Positions 52,116 through 62,503 of a stretch of DNA of 64,000 bases are shown one piece after another. The position numbers were made by a program, and so were the translations under genes. A model generated the notes under the pieces. That model saw only the letters and a program-made list of their open reading frames with translations. It had not been told where the DNA came from and made no database searches. Source of the stretch: Microbacterium sp. 1S1 (GTDB taxonomy: Bacteria > Actinomycetota > Actinomycetes > Actinomycetales > Microbacteriaceae). Each line of letters starts with the position of its first letter. The stretch's first letter is position 1. Location: contig NZ_CP043430.1 in the NCBI RefSeq assembly GCF_008271365.1, forward strand, positions 2,542,001 through 2,606,000. The letters run 5' to 3'.

Positions 52116-52922
52116 TCAGGACGCCGATGCTGCCCTCCCCCGTCGGTTCGCCGTCGCCGGCACCGTCGTCGGCCAGACACCGGTGGTGTGGGCGAGGATG
52201 GCCGAAGCGACCGCTCGTGGCGAGGACTGCTGCGCGACGTGATGGTGACCGGGGATCTCCACGAGGCGGGACACGACCGCCGCGTCACGCAGGCGGCGAC
52301 ACCAGGCCCGCCCGGCGATCGGATCCTCGCTCCCCCGCACGATCAGCACCGGCATCGTGAGGGCGGCGACCTTCTCCTCCAGCGGATACGCGAGCATGTG
52401 CCGCACCTGTCGGAGATACCAGCGCACGCCGCAGCGGAGGTAGTCCGTGAAGACGACCGCGTTGATCGCCGGCGTCTCCCCCAGCGTGTCGACGGCCAGT
52501 GCCCGGGCTTGTGCCCCCAGCGTGCGGTGGGCGTCGTCCGTGACGGGCCCGATGGCGACGACGGCCCGGATGTACTCGGGATGGTGCAGGGCCGTCTCCA
52601 CGGCCCACTGCACCCCCATCGAATGCCCGACGAGCACGACCCGGTCATCGTCCAGACTCGCCACCACCTGCGCGAGGCCCGCGGCCATCTGCGGGATCGT
52701 CACGTCGAACCGCGGTTTGGGAAGGCCCCCGAAGCCCGGCAGGTCCACGGAGACCACGCGGGTCGTGGCGGCCAGCTCGGCGTGCAGCCGAGACAGATAC
52801 CGATGAGACATCCCGATCCCGTGCACGAGGACCACGGTCGGCGCGGTGGAGCCGGCCGGCCGAGGAGTCTCCAGGATCCGGAACGTCAGCCCGGACGTGA
52901 GGACGTGGCGTCGGAGGACCAT
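52116..52922 (-). CDS. Alpha/beta hydrolase
   Basis: 268-residue esterase or hydrolase. The oxyanion HGIGMSHRY segment lies near residue 36, the nucleophile elbow GHSMGVQW near 100, the acid in IVRGSEDPIAG near 200, and the base in IPGHHHVAQ near 228, completing a Ser-Asp-His triad. The substrate is unknown. It is followed immediately by a second alpha/beta hydrolase, suggesting related substrates. A terminator upstream separates it from pyk. Confidence 0.88.
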   Translation of the reverse strand: MVLRRHVLTSGLTFRILETPRPAGSTAPTVVLVHGIGMSHRYLSRLHAELAATTRVVSVDLPGFGGLPKPRFDVTIPQMAAGLAQVVASLDDDRVVLVGHSMGVQWAVETALHHPEYIRAVVAIGPVTDDAHRTLGAQARALAVDTLGETPAINAVVFTDYLRCGVRWYLRQVRHMLAYPLEEKVAALTMPVLIVRGSEDPIAGRAWCRRLRDAAVVSRLVEIPGHHHVAQQSSPRAVASAILAHTTGVWPTTVPATANRRGRAASAS

Positions 52923-52987
52923 GTCAGCACGCTATCCGAGGTGGTCGGCGCGACCGAGAGGCTTGACGCGTCGGCCCGGAGATGACA

Positions 52988-53019
52988 GAGAGGGGCGCAG
53001 CCGAAGCTCCGCCCCTCTC
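52988..53019 (-). terminator. Intrinsic terminator after pyk
   Basis: Perfect 10-base stem GAGAGGGGCG/CGCCCCTCTC with a 12-base loop, 15 bases past the pyk stop on the minus strand. Confidence 0.7.
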
Positions 53020-53033
53020 CGAAACGCCCTGCG

Positions 53034-54485
53034 TCAGACGCCGGCCTTGTAGATCGGAGCCGCACCGCGCAGCGCGTCGCCGACCTTGTGCACGCGCAGG
53101 TCGTTCGTGGAACCGATGATCCCGGGAGGGGAACCGGAGATCACGACGACCTTGTCGCCCTCGACGGCCAGACCGTTCCCGAGGAGATACTCGTCGACCT
53201 GGTGGTACATGAGGTCGGTGTGCTGCACCATGTCCACGAGCGTGGAGCGCAGGCCCCAGGTGAGCGCCATGCGGCGGCGGATACCCGGCTCCGGCGTGAA
53301 GGCCAGCATCGGGATGCGCGAGCGCAGCCGGGACAGCCGGCGGGCCGAGTCTCCGGACTGCGTGAAGACGCAGAGGAACTTCGCGTCGACGAACTCCGCG
53401 ACCTCGAGGGCGGCGAGCGTGATGGCACCGCCCTGCGTGCGCGGCTTCGTGGTGAGCGGCAGGATCCGCTCCAGGCCGTGCTCCTCGGTCGACTCGATGA
53501 TCCGGGCCATCGTCTCGACGACGACGACCGGGTAGTCGCCCACGCTGGTCTCGCCCGAGAGCATGACCGCGTCGGCGCCGTCGAGGACGGCGTTGGCGAC
53601 GTCGGAGGTCTCGGCGCGGGTCGGCACCGGGCTGTTGATCATCGACTCGAGCATCTGCGTGGCCACGATGACGGGCTTCGCGTTGCGACGAGCCAGCTCG
53701 ACGGCGCGCTTCTGGACGATGGGGACGGCCTCGAGCGGCAGCTCGACCCCGAGATCACCGCGAGCGACCATGATGCCGTCGAACGCGTCGACGATCTCCT
53801 CGAGCGCGTCAACAGCCTGCGGCTTCTCGATCTTGGCGATGACGGGGACGCGGACGCCCTCCTCCGCCATGATCTCGTGGACGCGGGTCACGTCGGAGGC
53901 GTTGCGGACGAACGAGAGCGCGATGAGGTCGGCACCCGTCCGGAGGCCCCAGCGGAGGTCCTCCTCGTCCTTCTCGCTGAGCGCGGGGACGTTGACGGCG
54001 ACGCCGGGCAGGTTGATGCCCTTGTTGTTCGAGACGGCGCCGGCGACGACGACACGCGTGGTGACGGTCACGCCGTCGGTCTCAACGACCTCGACGCGCA
54101 CCTTGCCGTCATCGATCAGCAGGAAGTCGCCGGGCTTGACGTCCTGAGGAAGGCCCTTGAACGTCGTGCCGCAGATCTCCTTGTTGCCGATGATGTCCTC
54201 GGTGGTGATCTTGAAGATGTCGCCCTTGGCGAGCTCGTACGGTCCGTCCTCGAAGCGGCCCAGACGGATCTTCGGGCCCTGGAGGTCGACGAGGATGGCG
54301 ACGGCACGACCGGAGTCCTCCGCCGCACGGCGCACGTTCGCGTAGTTGTTCTCATGCACGGAGTAGTCACCGTGGCTGAGGTTCAGTCGGGCGACGTCCA
54401 CACCCGCATCGATCAGTGCGCGCACCGTCTCATACGTGGAAGTGGCGGGGCCCAGGGTGGCGACGATTTTCGCGCGTCTCAACAT
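53034..54485 (-). CDS. pyk: Pyruvate kinase
   Basis: Last step of glycolysis: phosphoenolpyruvate plus ADP to pyruvate plus ATP. The 483 residues match bacterial pyruvate kinase. Visible are AKIVATLGPAT at the start, RLNLSHG near 35, the active-site KIEKPQAV near 219, the MVARGDLGVELP metal-ligand segment near 245 and the C-terminal allosteric domain. The ATG has TACCCT 6 bases upstream, so the transcript may start at the codon, although GGAG also lies close by. Monocistronic, with its own terminator. Confidence 0.96.
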   Translation of the reverse strand: MLRRAKIVATLGPATSTYETVRALIDAGVDVARLNLSHGDYSVHENNYANVRRAAEDSGRAVAILVDLQGPKIRLGRFEDGPYELAKGDIFKITTEDIIGNKEICGTTFKGLPQDVKPGDFLLIDDGKVRVEVVETDGVTVTTRVVVAGAVSNNKGINLPGVAVNVPALSEKDEEDLRWGLRTGADLIALSFVRNASDVTRVHEIMAEEGVRVPVIAKIEKPQAVDALEEIVDAFDGIMVARGDLGVELPLEAVPIVQKRAVELARRNAKPVIVATQMLESMINSPVPTRAETSDVANAVLDGADAVMLSGETSVGDYPVVVVETMARIIESTEEHGLERILPLTTKPRTQGGAITLAALEVAEFVDAKFLCVFTQSGDSARRLSRLRSRIPMLAFTPEPGIRRRMALTWGLRSTLVDMVQHTDLMYHQVDEYLLGNGLAVEGDKVVVISGSPPGIIGSTNDLRVHKVGDALRGAAPIYKAGV

Positions 54486-54491
54486 GTCTCC

Positions 54492-54497
54492 AGGGTA
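54492..54497 (-). promoter_or_regulatory. -10 box of a near-leaderless promoter (pyk)
   Basis: TACCCT on the minus strand, 6 bases before ATG 54485. Confidence 0.5.
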
Positions 54498-54538
54498 GAA
54501 GTGGGGGATTACGAACAGGCGACACTGCCGGCCTCAGC

Positions 54539-56005
54539 CTACGCGGGCTGGAGGCCGATCGCGACATCGCTCGGGCGCACCGGCTCAGGCAACACGGTGG
54601 TGCCCATGAGGAACCGGTCGACGTTCGCCGCCGCCGCACGGCCCTCCGCGATCGCCCACACGATGAGCGACTGTCCGCGCCCTGCATCGCCGGCGACGAA
54701 GACGCCGGGGATCGACGACTCGTAGTTCGCGGCACGACGGAAGGCACCGCGCTCGCTCACCTCCGGTCGCGTATCCTCGGTGTAGCCGTCCTGCTCCGGC
54801 CCGGTGAAGCCCATCGCGATGAGCACCAGGTCGGCCGGGATCTCCCGCTCGGTCCCGCTCTTGGGTACGCGGCGGCCGTCGATGTACTCGGTCTCGGCCA
54901 CACGCAGCGCCCGGACCTCGCCGACCTCGTTCGACAGGAACTCGACGGTGGAGGCGAGGAACACCCGCTCCCCACCCTCCTCGTGCGCGGAGGCGACCTC
55001 GAAGATCGTGGGCATCATCGGCCAGGGCTGGTGGTCCGGACGCGTCGCGCTCGGCTGCTTGCCGATGGCGAGGTTCGTCACGCTGAGCGCTCCCTGGCGG
55101 TGCGCGGTCCCGATGCAGTCGGCGCCGGTGTCGCCGCCGCCGATGACGATGACGTGCTTGCCCTCGGCCGTGATCTGGCCGGGGACGGTGTCTCCGGCGA
55201 CCGCGTGGTTCGACTCGACGAGGTACTCCATGGCGAAGTGGACGCCGTCGAGGTCTCGGCCGGGGATCGGCAGGTCGCGCGGGACCGTAGCGCCGGTGGC
55301 GATCACGACCGCGTCGTACCGGGCGCGCAGGTCGGCCCAGGAGATGTCCTTGCCGATCTCCACGCCCGCGCGGAAGCGCGTGCCTTCCTCCTGCATCTGC
55401 CGCAGGCGGGCCTCGAGCTGGCTCTTCTCCATCTTGAAGTCCGGGATGCCGTAGCGCAGGAGCCCCCCGATGCGGTCGTCGCGCTCGAAGACGGCGACGG
55501 TGTGACCCGCGCGCGTGAGCTGCTGGGCGGCCGCCAAACCGGCGGGGCCCGAGCCCACGACCGCCACGGTCTTGCCCGTCAGGCGCTCCGGCGGCTCCGG
55601 CTCGACCCAGCCCTTCGCGAAGGCCTCATCGATGATGGAGACCTCGATCTGCTTGATGGTCACCGCAGGCTGATTGATGCCGAGGACGCACGAGCTCTCG
55701 CACGGCGCCGGGCAGAGACGACCGGTGAACTCCGGGAAGTTGTTCGTCGCGTGCAGCCGCTCGATCGCGGCGCGGCCCTCGCCGCGCCAGGTGAGATCGT
55801 TCCACTCGGGGATGAGGTTTCCGAGCGGGCAGCCGGAGTGGCAGAACGGCACACCGCAGTCCATGCACCGACTGGCCTGGCGGCGGAGGACGGCTTTGTC
55901 GCCGGGCTCGTACACCTCTTTCCAGTCCATGATGCGCACGGGCACCGGACGGCGAGCGGGAAGTTCCCGCTCGGTCACCTTCAGAAAGCCTTTGGGGTCA
56001 GCCAC
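54539..56005 (-). CDS. gltD: Glutamate synthase small subunit (NADPH)
   Basis: 488-residue flavoprotein that passes electrons from NADPH to the large subunit for glutamate synthesis from glutamine and 2-oxoglutarate. N-terminal iron-sulfur cysteines are seen ([17 protein letters not shown] near 47 and [10 protein letters not shown] near 100), then the FAD loop [12 protein letters not shown] near 150 and the NADPH loop [11 protein letters not shown] near 295. The GTG start overlaps the gltB stop by 8 bases, so the subunits are coupled. Confidence 0.96.
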   Translation of the reverse strand: MADPKGFLKVTERELPARRPVPVRIMDWKEVYEPGDKAVLRRQASRCMDCGVPFCHSGCPLGNLIPEWNDLTWRGEGRAAIERLHATNNFPEFTGRLCPAPCESSCVLGINQPAVTIKQIEVSIIDEAFAKGWVEPEPPERLTGKTVAVVGSGPAGLAAAQQLTRAGHTVAVFERDDRIGGLLRYGIPDFKMEKSQLEARLRQMQEEGTRFRAGVEIGKDISWADLRARYDAVVIATGATVPRDLPIPGRDLDGVHFAMEYLVESNHAVAGDTVPGQITAEGKHVIVIGGGDTGADCIGTAHRQGALSVTNLAIGKQPSATRPDHQPWPMMPTIFEVASAHEEGGERVFLASTVEFLSNEVGEVRALRVAETEYIDGRRVPKSGTEREIPADLVLIAMGFTGPEQDGYTEDTRPEVSERGAFRRAANYESSIPGVFVAGDAGRGQSLIVWAIAEGRAAAANVDRFLMGTTVLPEPVRPSDVAIGLQPA

Positions 56006-59000
56006 CGGTCACCTCCAGGATGCGGTTCCAGACGATGTCGCCGTCGGGGTCGATCCCCTCGGCCAGTGCCTCCTCGCGCATGCTGCGCACGGCGGCGAAG
56101 TCACGCGGGAGCACCTTCACGAACTCCGCCGCGGATGCGTCGAAGTCCTCCAGCAGGGCCGCCGCGCGAGGCGACGCCGTGCGCTCCCGGTGCTCGACGA
56201 GCAGACCGCGCAGCACTTCGAGGTCGGCGCGGTCCAGCGGCTCGAGCCGTAGCTCGCCGCTGCTGAGGGACTGCGCGTTCACCTTGCCCGTGTCGAGAGC
56301 GTGCACGTAAGCCACTCCCCCGGACATCCCGGCGCCGAAGTTCCGGCCGGTCGACCCGAGGATCACCGCGAGGCCGCCGGTCATGTACTCGAGCGCGTGA
56401 TCCCCGACACCCTCGACCACCGCGGTGGCTCCTGAGTTCCGGACGAGGAAACGCTCGCCCACCACGCCCGAGATGAACATCGTGCCGGAGGTCGCACCAT
56501 ACCCGATGACGTTCCCGGCGATCACGTTCTCGTGCGGAGCGATCGCGGAACCACGCGGCGGACGGATCGTGATGTCCCCGCCGGAGAGGCCCTTGCCGAC
56601 GTAGTCGTTCGCGTCGCCCTCCAACCGCAGGATGACGCCCGGCGGCAGGAAAGCGCCGAGCGACTGCCCCGCGGTACCGGTGAGCGTGACGTCGATGGTC
56701 TCCTTCGGCAGGCCGGTGGCCCCGTGGCGTGAGGTCACCTGATGCCCGAGCATCGTGCCGACCGCGCGCTCCGTGTTGGCGATCGGCAGCTCCACGACGA
56801 CGGGCTCGCCGTTGAGCAGAGCCGCCTTCGCGATGTCGATGAGCTGCACGTCGAAGTGCTTGTCGAGCTCGTGGTCCTGAGGACGGCCACTCCGACGCGG
56901 CTCCCCGGCGGGGAATGCCGGACCCTCCAGCACCGGGCTGAGATCGAGTCCCTCCGCCTTCCAGTGCTCGATCGCCGCGTTGGTCTCGAGGAGCTCGGTG
57001 CGCCCGACGATCTCATCGATCGAACGGTAACCGAGCTCGGCGAGCAGCTCGCGAACCTCTTCCGCGATGAACTCCATGAAGTTCACGACGAACTCGGGCT
57101 TGCCGGTGAAGCGATCGCGCAGGACGGGGTTCTGGGTCGCGACGCCGACCGGGCAGGTGTCCAGGTGGCAGACGCGCATCATGATGCAGCCGCTGACGAC
57201 GAGCGGTGCGGTGGCGAAGCCGAACTCCTCGGCCCCGAGCAGAGCGCCGATGATCACGTCACGGCCCGTCTTGAGCTGGCCGTCGACCTGGACGACGACG
57301 CGGTCGCGCATGCCGTTGAGCATGAGCGTCTGCTGCGTCTCGGCGAGTCCGAGCTCCCACGGCGTGCCGGCGTGCTTGAGCGAGTTCAGGGGGCTCGCGC
57401 CCGTCCCGCCGTCGTGACCGGACACGAGGATCACGTCGCTGAGCGCCTTGGCGACGCCGGCCGAGACCGCGCCGATGCCGGACTGGCTCACGAGCTTCGT
57501 GTGGATCCGCGCCTCGGGATTCGCACGCTTCAGATCGAAGATGAGCTGCTTGAGGTCTTCGATCGAGTAGATGTCGTGATGCGGGGGCGGCGAGATGAGG
57601 CCGACGCCCGCCGTGGCGTGCCGCGTACGCGCGACCCAGGGGTACACCTTCGTCGGCGGGAGCTGGCCGCCCTCACCGGGCTTCGCACCCTGGGCGAGCT
57701 TGATCTGGATATCGTCGGCCTCGGTGAGGTAAAGGCTCGTGACGCCGAAACGACCCGAGGCCACCTGCTTGATGGCGCTGCGTCGTTCGGGGTCGACGAG
57801 GCGATCCGGGTCCTCGCCGCCCTCACCCGTGTTGGACTTGCCGCCGATACGGTTCATCGCGATCGCGAGCGTCTCGTGCGCTTCCTTCGAGATGGACCCG
57901 TAGCTCATCGCCCCGGTGGAGAACCGCTTGACGATCGCGGACACGGGCTCGACCTCGTCCAGCGGCACGGGCTTGCGCGTCCCGGTCCGCAGGGTGAACA
58001 GGCCGCGCAGGGTCTTCAGCTCCGCGGCCTGATCGTCGACGAGCTTCGTGTACTCGCGGAAGATGTCGTACCGGCGGGTCCGTGTCGAGTGCTGCAGCTT
58101 GAACACCGTCTCCGGGTTGAACAGGTGTGGCGACCCGTCGCGACGCCACTGGTACTCACCCCCGGTCCACAGGCGCTCGTGCGCACGGGCCGCGGCATCC
58201 TCCGGGTAGGCGTAGTCGTGGCGGGCCTGGTTCTCGGCGAAGATCTGCTCGATCCCGATGCCGCCGAGCTTCGACTCCGTGCGGGTGAAGTAGGCGTCGA
58301 TGAACTCCTGGCTCAAGCCGACGGCCTCGAACACCTGTGCACCGGCGTAGGACGAGACCGTGGAGATGCCCATCTTGGACATGATCTTCAGCACACCCTT
58401 GCCGAGCGCGTAGATGAGGTTCTTGACCGCCTTCTCCGGGGAGATGCCCGTGATGTAGCCGGTGCGGACGAGGTGCTCGACCGTCTCCATGGCCAGATAC
58501 GGGTTGATGGCGGACGCGCCGTAGCCGATGAGCGTCGCGACGTGGTGCACCTCGCGCACGTCTCCGGCTTCGACGATCAGACCGACCTTCATACGGTTCT
58601 CGCGACGGATGAGGTGGTGGTGGATCGCCGACACCATGAGCAGCGACGGGATCGGGACGAGGTCCTTGTTCGAGTCGCGGTCGGACAGGATGATGAACTC
58701 CGCGCCGTCCTCGATCGCCTGGTCGACCTCGGCGCACATCTCGGTGAGGCGCTCGGCGAGCGAGTGGGGACCCGCATCGAAGTGGTAGAGACCCCGGATC
58801 GTGGCGCTCGATCGTCCCGGCAGCGCCTTGTCGATGTGCCGGATCTTCGCGAGCTCGTCGTTGTCGATGACGGGGAAGTCGAGCGACACCGTACGGGTGT
58901 GCTCGGGACCCCAGGTCAGGAGGTTGGACTCCGGCCCGAGCCCGAGCCGGAGGCTGGTGACGACCTCTTCGCGGATCGAGTCCAGCGGCGGGTTCGTCAC

Positions 59001-60575
59001 CTGCGCGAACTGCTGGGTGAAGTAGTCGAACAGCAGACGCGGTCGCTTGCTGAGCACGGCGATCGGCGTGTCCGATCCCATGGCTCCCAGCGGTTCGACG
59101 CCGGTCTGCCCCATCGGGGTGAGGAGGATTCGCACCTCCTCCTCCGTGTAGCCGAAGGTCCGCTGCCGACGGGTGATCGAGGCCGGCGGGTGCACGATGT
59201 GCTCGCGCTCGGGCAGGTCGGCCAACCGGACGGAACCGGCGTCGAGCCATTCCTGCCACGGATGCATCGTCGCGAGTTCCTGCTTGATCTCGCGATCCTC
59301 GACGATTCGGCGCTGGGCGGTGTCGACCAGGAACATCTTGCCGGGCTGGAGCCGGCCCCGACGCTTGATGCGCTCGGGTTCGAAGTGCAGGACACCCGTT
59401 TCGGAGCCGATGACGACGAGACCGTCGGTCGTCTCGGTCCAGCGCCCTGGTCGCAGGCCGTTGCGGTCGAGCGTCGCCCCCACGAGAGTGCCGTCGGTGA
59501 AGATGAGCGCGGCCGGACCGTCCCACGGCTCCATCTGGTTGGAGTGGTACTCGTAGAACGCACGCAGCTCCGGGGAGATGTCCGCCTGCTTCTCGTACGC
59601 CTCCGGCACCATCATCATGATCGCGTGCGGCAGGCTGCGCCCCGTCAGGGTGAGCAGCTCCAGCACCTCGTCGAACGACGCGGAGTCGCTCGCGCCGTCG
59701 GTGCAGATGGGCAGCAGGGGCGAGATGTCGCCGAGGAGCTCGGACTCGAGCTGCGACTGGCGGGCGCGCATCCAGTTGCGGTTGCCGCCCACCGTGTTGA
59801 TCTCGCCATTGTGGGCGAGCATCCGCAGCGGCTGCGCGAGCGGCCACGACGGGAAGGTATTGGTCGAGTACCTCGAGTGCACCACGGCGAGCTCCGACGC
59901 GAAGCGCTCGTCCTGCAGGTCCGGGTAGAACGGCTCGAGCTGGAGCGTGGTGACCATTCCCTTGTAGCCGAGCGTGCGGCTGGACAGGGAGACGAAGTAG
60001 GCGCCGAGCTCGTGACCGGCACGCTTGCGCAGGCGGTAGGCGACGCGGTCGAGCGCGATGCCCGTGAGCGGCGCATCGGCGAGGGTGGCGCCTCCGGCGC
60101 TCACGAAGAGCTGCTCGAAGGCGGGACGAGCCTCGTCGGCGAGCTTGCCGAGGTTCTCGTTGGCCGTGGGGACTTCGCGCCAGCCGAGGACGCGGAGGCC
60201 CTCGGCACGGGCGATGTTCTCGATCCCGGCCTTCTGCTGGCGGCGCTGGCTCGAATCCCGGGGAAGGAAGGCCAGTCCGGCCGCGTACTCCCCCACGGGC
60301 GGCAGTTCGAAGCCGGTGACCGCGCGGAGGAAGGCGTCCGGCATCTGGGTGAGGATGCCGGCTCCGTCGCCGGTGCCCGCGTCCGACCCGATGGCCCCGC
60401 GGTGCTCCAGGTTGCGCAGGGCCTCGAGGGCCAGCGCGATGATGTCGTGCCCGGCCTCGCCGCGCAACGTTGCGACCATGGCCAGGCCGCAGGCGTCCTT
60501 CTCGAACGCCGGGTTGTACATGCCCTGCTTCGGGGGGTATGCGCCGGAGGCGCCGTAAGGGGGCTGGAAGTACAC
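55998..60575 (-). CDS. gltB: Glutamate synthase large subunit
   Basis: 1525-residue subunit with four parts: an N-terminal Ntn glutaminase domain (the catalytic Cys is residue 29 in [10 protein letters not shown], so about 28 residues are a propeptide), a central domain, an FMN/synthase barrel (GEGGEDPDR near 935, [13 protein letters not shown] near 1055) and a right-handed beta-helix C-terminal domain. The 3Fe-4S cysteines lie in [15 protein letters not shown] near 1133. Start GTG 60575, preceded by GAGGA. With gltD it forms the main nitrogen-assimilation operon. Confidence 0.97.
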   Translation of the reverse strand: MYFQPPYGASGAYPPKQGMYNPAFEKDACGLAMVATLRGEAGHDIIALALEALRNLEHRGAIGSDAGTGDGAGILTQMPDAFLRAVTGFELPPVGEYAAGLAFLPRDSSQRRQQKAGIENIARAEGLRVLGWREVPTANENLGKLADEARPAFEQLFVSAGGATLADAPLTGIALDRVAYRLRKRAGHELGAYFVSLSSRTLGYKGMVTTLQLEPFYPDLQDERFASELAVVHSRYSTNTFPSWPLAQPLRMLAHNGEINTVGGNRNWMRARQSQLESELLGDISPLLPICTDGASDSASFDEVLELLTLTGRSLPHAIMMMVPEAYEKQADISPELRAFYEYHSNQMEPWDGPAALIFTDGTLVGATLDRNGLRPGRWTETTDGLVVIGSETGVLHFEPERIKRRGRLQPGKMFLVDTAQRRIVEDREIKQELATMHPWQEWLDAGSVRLADLPEREHIVHPPASITRRQRTFGYTEEEVRILLTPMGQTGVEPLGAMGSDTPIAVLSKRPRLLFDYFTQQFAQVTNPPLDSIREEVVTSLRLGLGPESNLLTWGPEHTRTVSLDFPVIDNDELAKIRHIDKALPGRSSATIRGLYHFDAGPHSLAERLTEMCAEVDQAIEDGAEFIILSDRDSNKDLVPIPSLLMVSAIHHHLIRRENRMKVGLIVEAGDVREVHHVATLIGYGASAINPYLAMETVEHLVRTGYITGISPEKAVKNLIYALGKGVLKIMSKMGISTVSSYAGAQVFEAVGLSQEFIDAYFTRTESKLGGIGIEQIFAENQARHDYAYPEDAAARAHERLWTGGEYQWRRDGSPHLFNPETVFKLQHSTRTRRYDIFREYTKLVDDQAAELKTLRGLFTLRTGTRKPVPLDEVEPVSAIVKRFSTGAMSYGSISKEAHETLAIAMNRIGGKSNTGEGGEDPDRLVDPERRSAIKQVASGRFGVTSLYLTEADDIQIKLAQGAKPGEGGQLPPTKVYPWVARTRHATAGVGLISPPPHHDIYSIEDLKQLIFDLKRANPEARIHTKLVSQSGIGAVSAGVAKALSDVILVSGHDGGTGASPLNSLKHAGTPWELGLAETQQTLMLNGMRDRVVVQVDGQLKTGRDVIIGALLGAEEFGFATAPLVVSGCIMMRVCHLDTCPVGVATQNPVLRDRFTGKPEFVVNFMEFIAEEVRELLAELGYRSIDEIVGRTELLETNAAIEHWKAEGLDLSPVLEGPAFPAGEPRRSGRPQDHELDKHFDVQLIDIAKAALLNGEPVVVELPIANTERAVGTMLGHQVTSRHGATGLPKETIDVTLTGTAGQSLGAFLPPGVILRLEGDANDYVGKGLSGGDITIRPPRGSAIAPHENVIAGNVIGYGATSGTMFISGVVGERFLVRNSGATAVVEGVGDHALEYMTGGLAVILGSTGRNFGAGMSGGVAYVHALDTGKVNAQSLSSGELRLEPLDRADLEVLRGLLVEHRERTASPRAAALLEDFDASAAEFVKVLPRDFAAVRSMREEALAEGIDPDGDIVWNRILEVTGG

Positions 60576-60663
60576 CAGTTACCGTCCTCAGATCTTCAGT
60601 GAAACCCGGGGACGTCGTCGGCCCGCTCGTTCAGTGCAATGGTTCTCCCGCCGCGAGGCGGCG

Positions 60664-61689
60664 TTATCGGGAGCCGTCCCCGCTCGAGGGAGCAGCGCTT
60701 GTGGCAGTGGCTCCGGCGGCGACTTCTTCGGCCGGAGGCTCGCTCACGTCCACGAAATCAGAGGGATTGTCCTGCGATTGTACATCAGCGTCCACGTCCT
60801 TCCGTCCGCGGCCCGGCTGGTACGGCGACGGCTCGAGACCGGGGTGACGGCGGGTCTGCACAACGAGGATGACGAGACCGACGACGACGCCGATGATGGC
60901 GGCCCAGACGTTGCTGCGCAGGCCGAGGATGATCTCGCTCGGGTCGATGCGGATCGACTCCCACAGGATGCGCCCGGCGCTGTACCAGATGAGGTAGATC
61001 GCGAAGAGGCGACCCCACTGGAAGAACAGCTTCCGGCCGAGCCACAGCAACACGAGGACGCCGAGGCCGTTCCAGATGACCTCGTAGAGGAAGGTGGGGT
61101 GGAAGAGCGTGCCCTCGGGCAGTCCCGGAGGGAAGGCCGAGTTCGTGGATTCGATCTCCAGGCCCCACGGAAGGGAGGTCGGCAGACCGAACAGCTCGTG
61201 GTTGAACCAGTTGCCGAAGCGGCCCATCGCCTGGGCGAGCAGCAGACCGGGGGCGAGCGCATCCGCGAACGTCCAGAAGCGGATGCCTGTCCAGCGGCAC
61301 CCGAGGTAGGCGCCCAGCGCGCCGCCGATGAGCGCGCCGAAGATCGCGATGCCGCCCTCCCAGATCGCCCAGACGGAGCCGGGCTCGAAGGGGTTCCAGG
61401 TGTTCTTCCCCTCGCCGAAGTAGAAGTTCGGGTGGGTGAGGACGTGGAAGATGCGCGCACCGATGATCGCGAGCGGCACGGCGAGGATCGCGATGTCGAT
61501 GACCACCCACGGCTCCGCGCCCCGCTTGGTGAGACGGTGGTTCGTCATCAGCACCGCGACGATGATTCCGGCGATGATGCACAGCGCGTAGAAGTGGATC
61601 CGGAGCGGACCGAGATCGAAGTACGACACGGGCGGGCTCGGGATGCTGGCGAGCACGCCGGCGGTGGTGCTGTGGAGCGCGAAGGACAT
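60664..61689 (-). CDS. lgt: Prolipoprotein diacylglyceryl transferase
   Basis: Attaches diacylglycerol to the lipobox cysteine of prolipoproteins; first step of the pathway ended by Lnt, also encoded in this window. The 341-residue protein has about seven membrane helices, with the Lgt signature GRFGNWFNHELFGLPTSLPW near residue 150 and HPTFLYE near 195. A charged cytoplasmic tail from about residue 280 is typical of actinobacteria. ATG 61689 has a TAGGAT hexamer 7 bases upstream, but it probably also continues from the trp genes 10 bases away. Confidence 0.95.
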   Translation of the reverse strand: MSFALHSTTAGVLASIPSPPVSYFDLGPLRIHFYALCIIAGIIVAVLMTNHRLTKRGAEPWVVIDIAILAVPLAIIGARIFHVLTHPNFYFGEGKNTWNPFEPGSVWAIWEGGIAIFGALIGGALGAYLGCRWTGIRFWTFADALAPGLLLAQAMGRFGNWFNHELFGLPTSLPWGLEIESTNSAFPPGLPEGTLFHPTFLYEVIWNGLGVLVLLWLGRKLFFQWGRLFAIYLIWYSAGRILWESIRIDPSEIILGLRSNVWAAIIGVVVGLVILVVQTRRHPGLEPSPYQPGRGRKDVDADVQSQDNPSDFVDVSEPPAEEVAAGATATSAAPSSGDGSR

Positions 61690-61696
61690 GAGTGCG

Positions 61697-61702
61697 ATCC
61701 TA
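61697..61702 (-). promoter_or_regulatory. -10 box of a leaderless promoter (lgt)
   Basis: TAGGAT on the minus strand, 7 bases before ATG 61689. It overlaps the end of trpA, so lgt may have its own promoter in addition to read-through. Confidence 0.45.
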
Positions 61703-62503
61703 CTTCTCTGAGACGAAGCGCGCCGACGCGGTGCCGGCGGCCAGGGTACGGGTGATCTCGGCGAGGGCGGGGACGCCGCCGTCACGGAGGGCGCGGACGA
61801 GGGCGGTGCCGACGATGGCGCCGTCGGCGTACTCGGAGACCCCGGCGATCTGATCCGGGGTCGAGATGCCGATGCCCACGCAGGCACGGCGGGCACCATG
61901 GTCGCGGAGCCGCGACACGAGGGTACGCGCGGCGCGGTCGAGCTCTGCCCGCTCCCCCGTGATCCCCATGGTGGAGACCGTGTAGACGAAGCCCGTCGAG
62001 GACCTCACGACGAGGTCGAGGCGCTCGTCGGATGAGGTCGGGGCCGCGAGGAAGACCCGGTCGAGACCGAGGCGCTCGCTGGCCGCGATCCACTCGCCTG
62101 CGGCCTCCGGAGTGATGTCCGGCGTGATGAGGCCGGCTCCGCCTGCCGCGAGCAGCTCCTCGGCATAGCGATCGACGCCGAACTGCAGGACGGGGTTCCA
62201 GTAGGTCATCACGAGCACCGGAACATCGGTCGCTGCCGTGATCGCCCGGATGGCGGTGAAGAGGTCCCTCATCCGGAAGCCGGCGGCGAGGGCCTTGGTC
62301 GTCGCCTCCTGGATGATGGCGCCGTCCATGACGGGATCGCTGTACGGCGGACCGAGCTCGATGATGTCCACGCCGTTCTCGGCGAGGGCGATCGCCGCCT
62401 GGATACTCGTCTCCAGGTCGGGGAAGCCGACGGGCAGGTAGCCGACGAACGCGCTGCGGCCCGCATCGTGCGCGCGCTGGATGGCCTGTTCGACGCGGCT
62501 CAC
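61700..62503 (-). CDS. trpA: Tryptophan synthase alpha subunit
   Basis: Cleaves indole-3-glycerol phosphate to indole and glyceraldehyde-3-phosphate. The 267-residue TIM barrel has the catalytic Glu in [11 protein letters not shown] near residue 50 and the catalytic Asp in SDPVMDG about ten residues later. GTG start overlapping the trpB stop as GTGA. Works in a complex with TrpB, passing indole through a tunnel. Confidence 0.96.
   Translation of the reverse strand: MSRVEQAIQRAHDAGRSAFVGYLPVGFPDLETSIQAAIALAENGVDIIELGPPYSDPVMDGAIIQEATTKALAAGFRMRDLFTAIRAITAATDVPVLVMTYWNPVLQFGVDRYAEELLAAGGAGLITPDITPEAAGEWIAASERLGLDRVFLAAPTSSDERLDLVVRSSTGFVYTVSTMGITGERAELDRAARTLVSRLRDHGARRACVGIGISTPDQIAGVSEYADGAIVGTALVRALRDGGVPALAEITRTLAAGTASARFVSEK

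Noticed and set aside
56742..60602. Very long plus-strand open frame opposite gltB
   Set aside because: A GC-driven shadow of gltB: composition is Asp/Arg/Leu-rich with no domain, whereas gltB is a complete known enzyme on the minus strand.
60648..60661. Short hairpin CCGCC-GCGA-GGCGG after lgt as a terminator
   Set aside because: Only five base pairs and no T-tract; too weak at this base composition to call.
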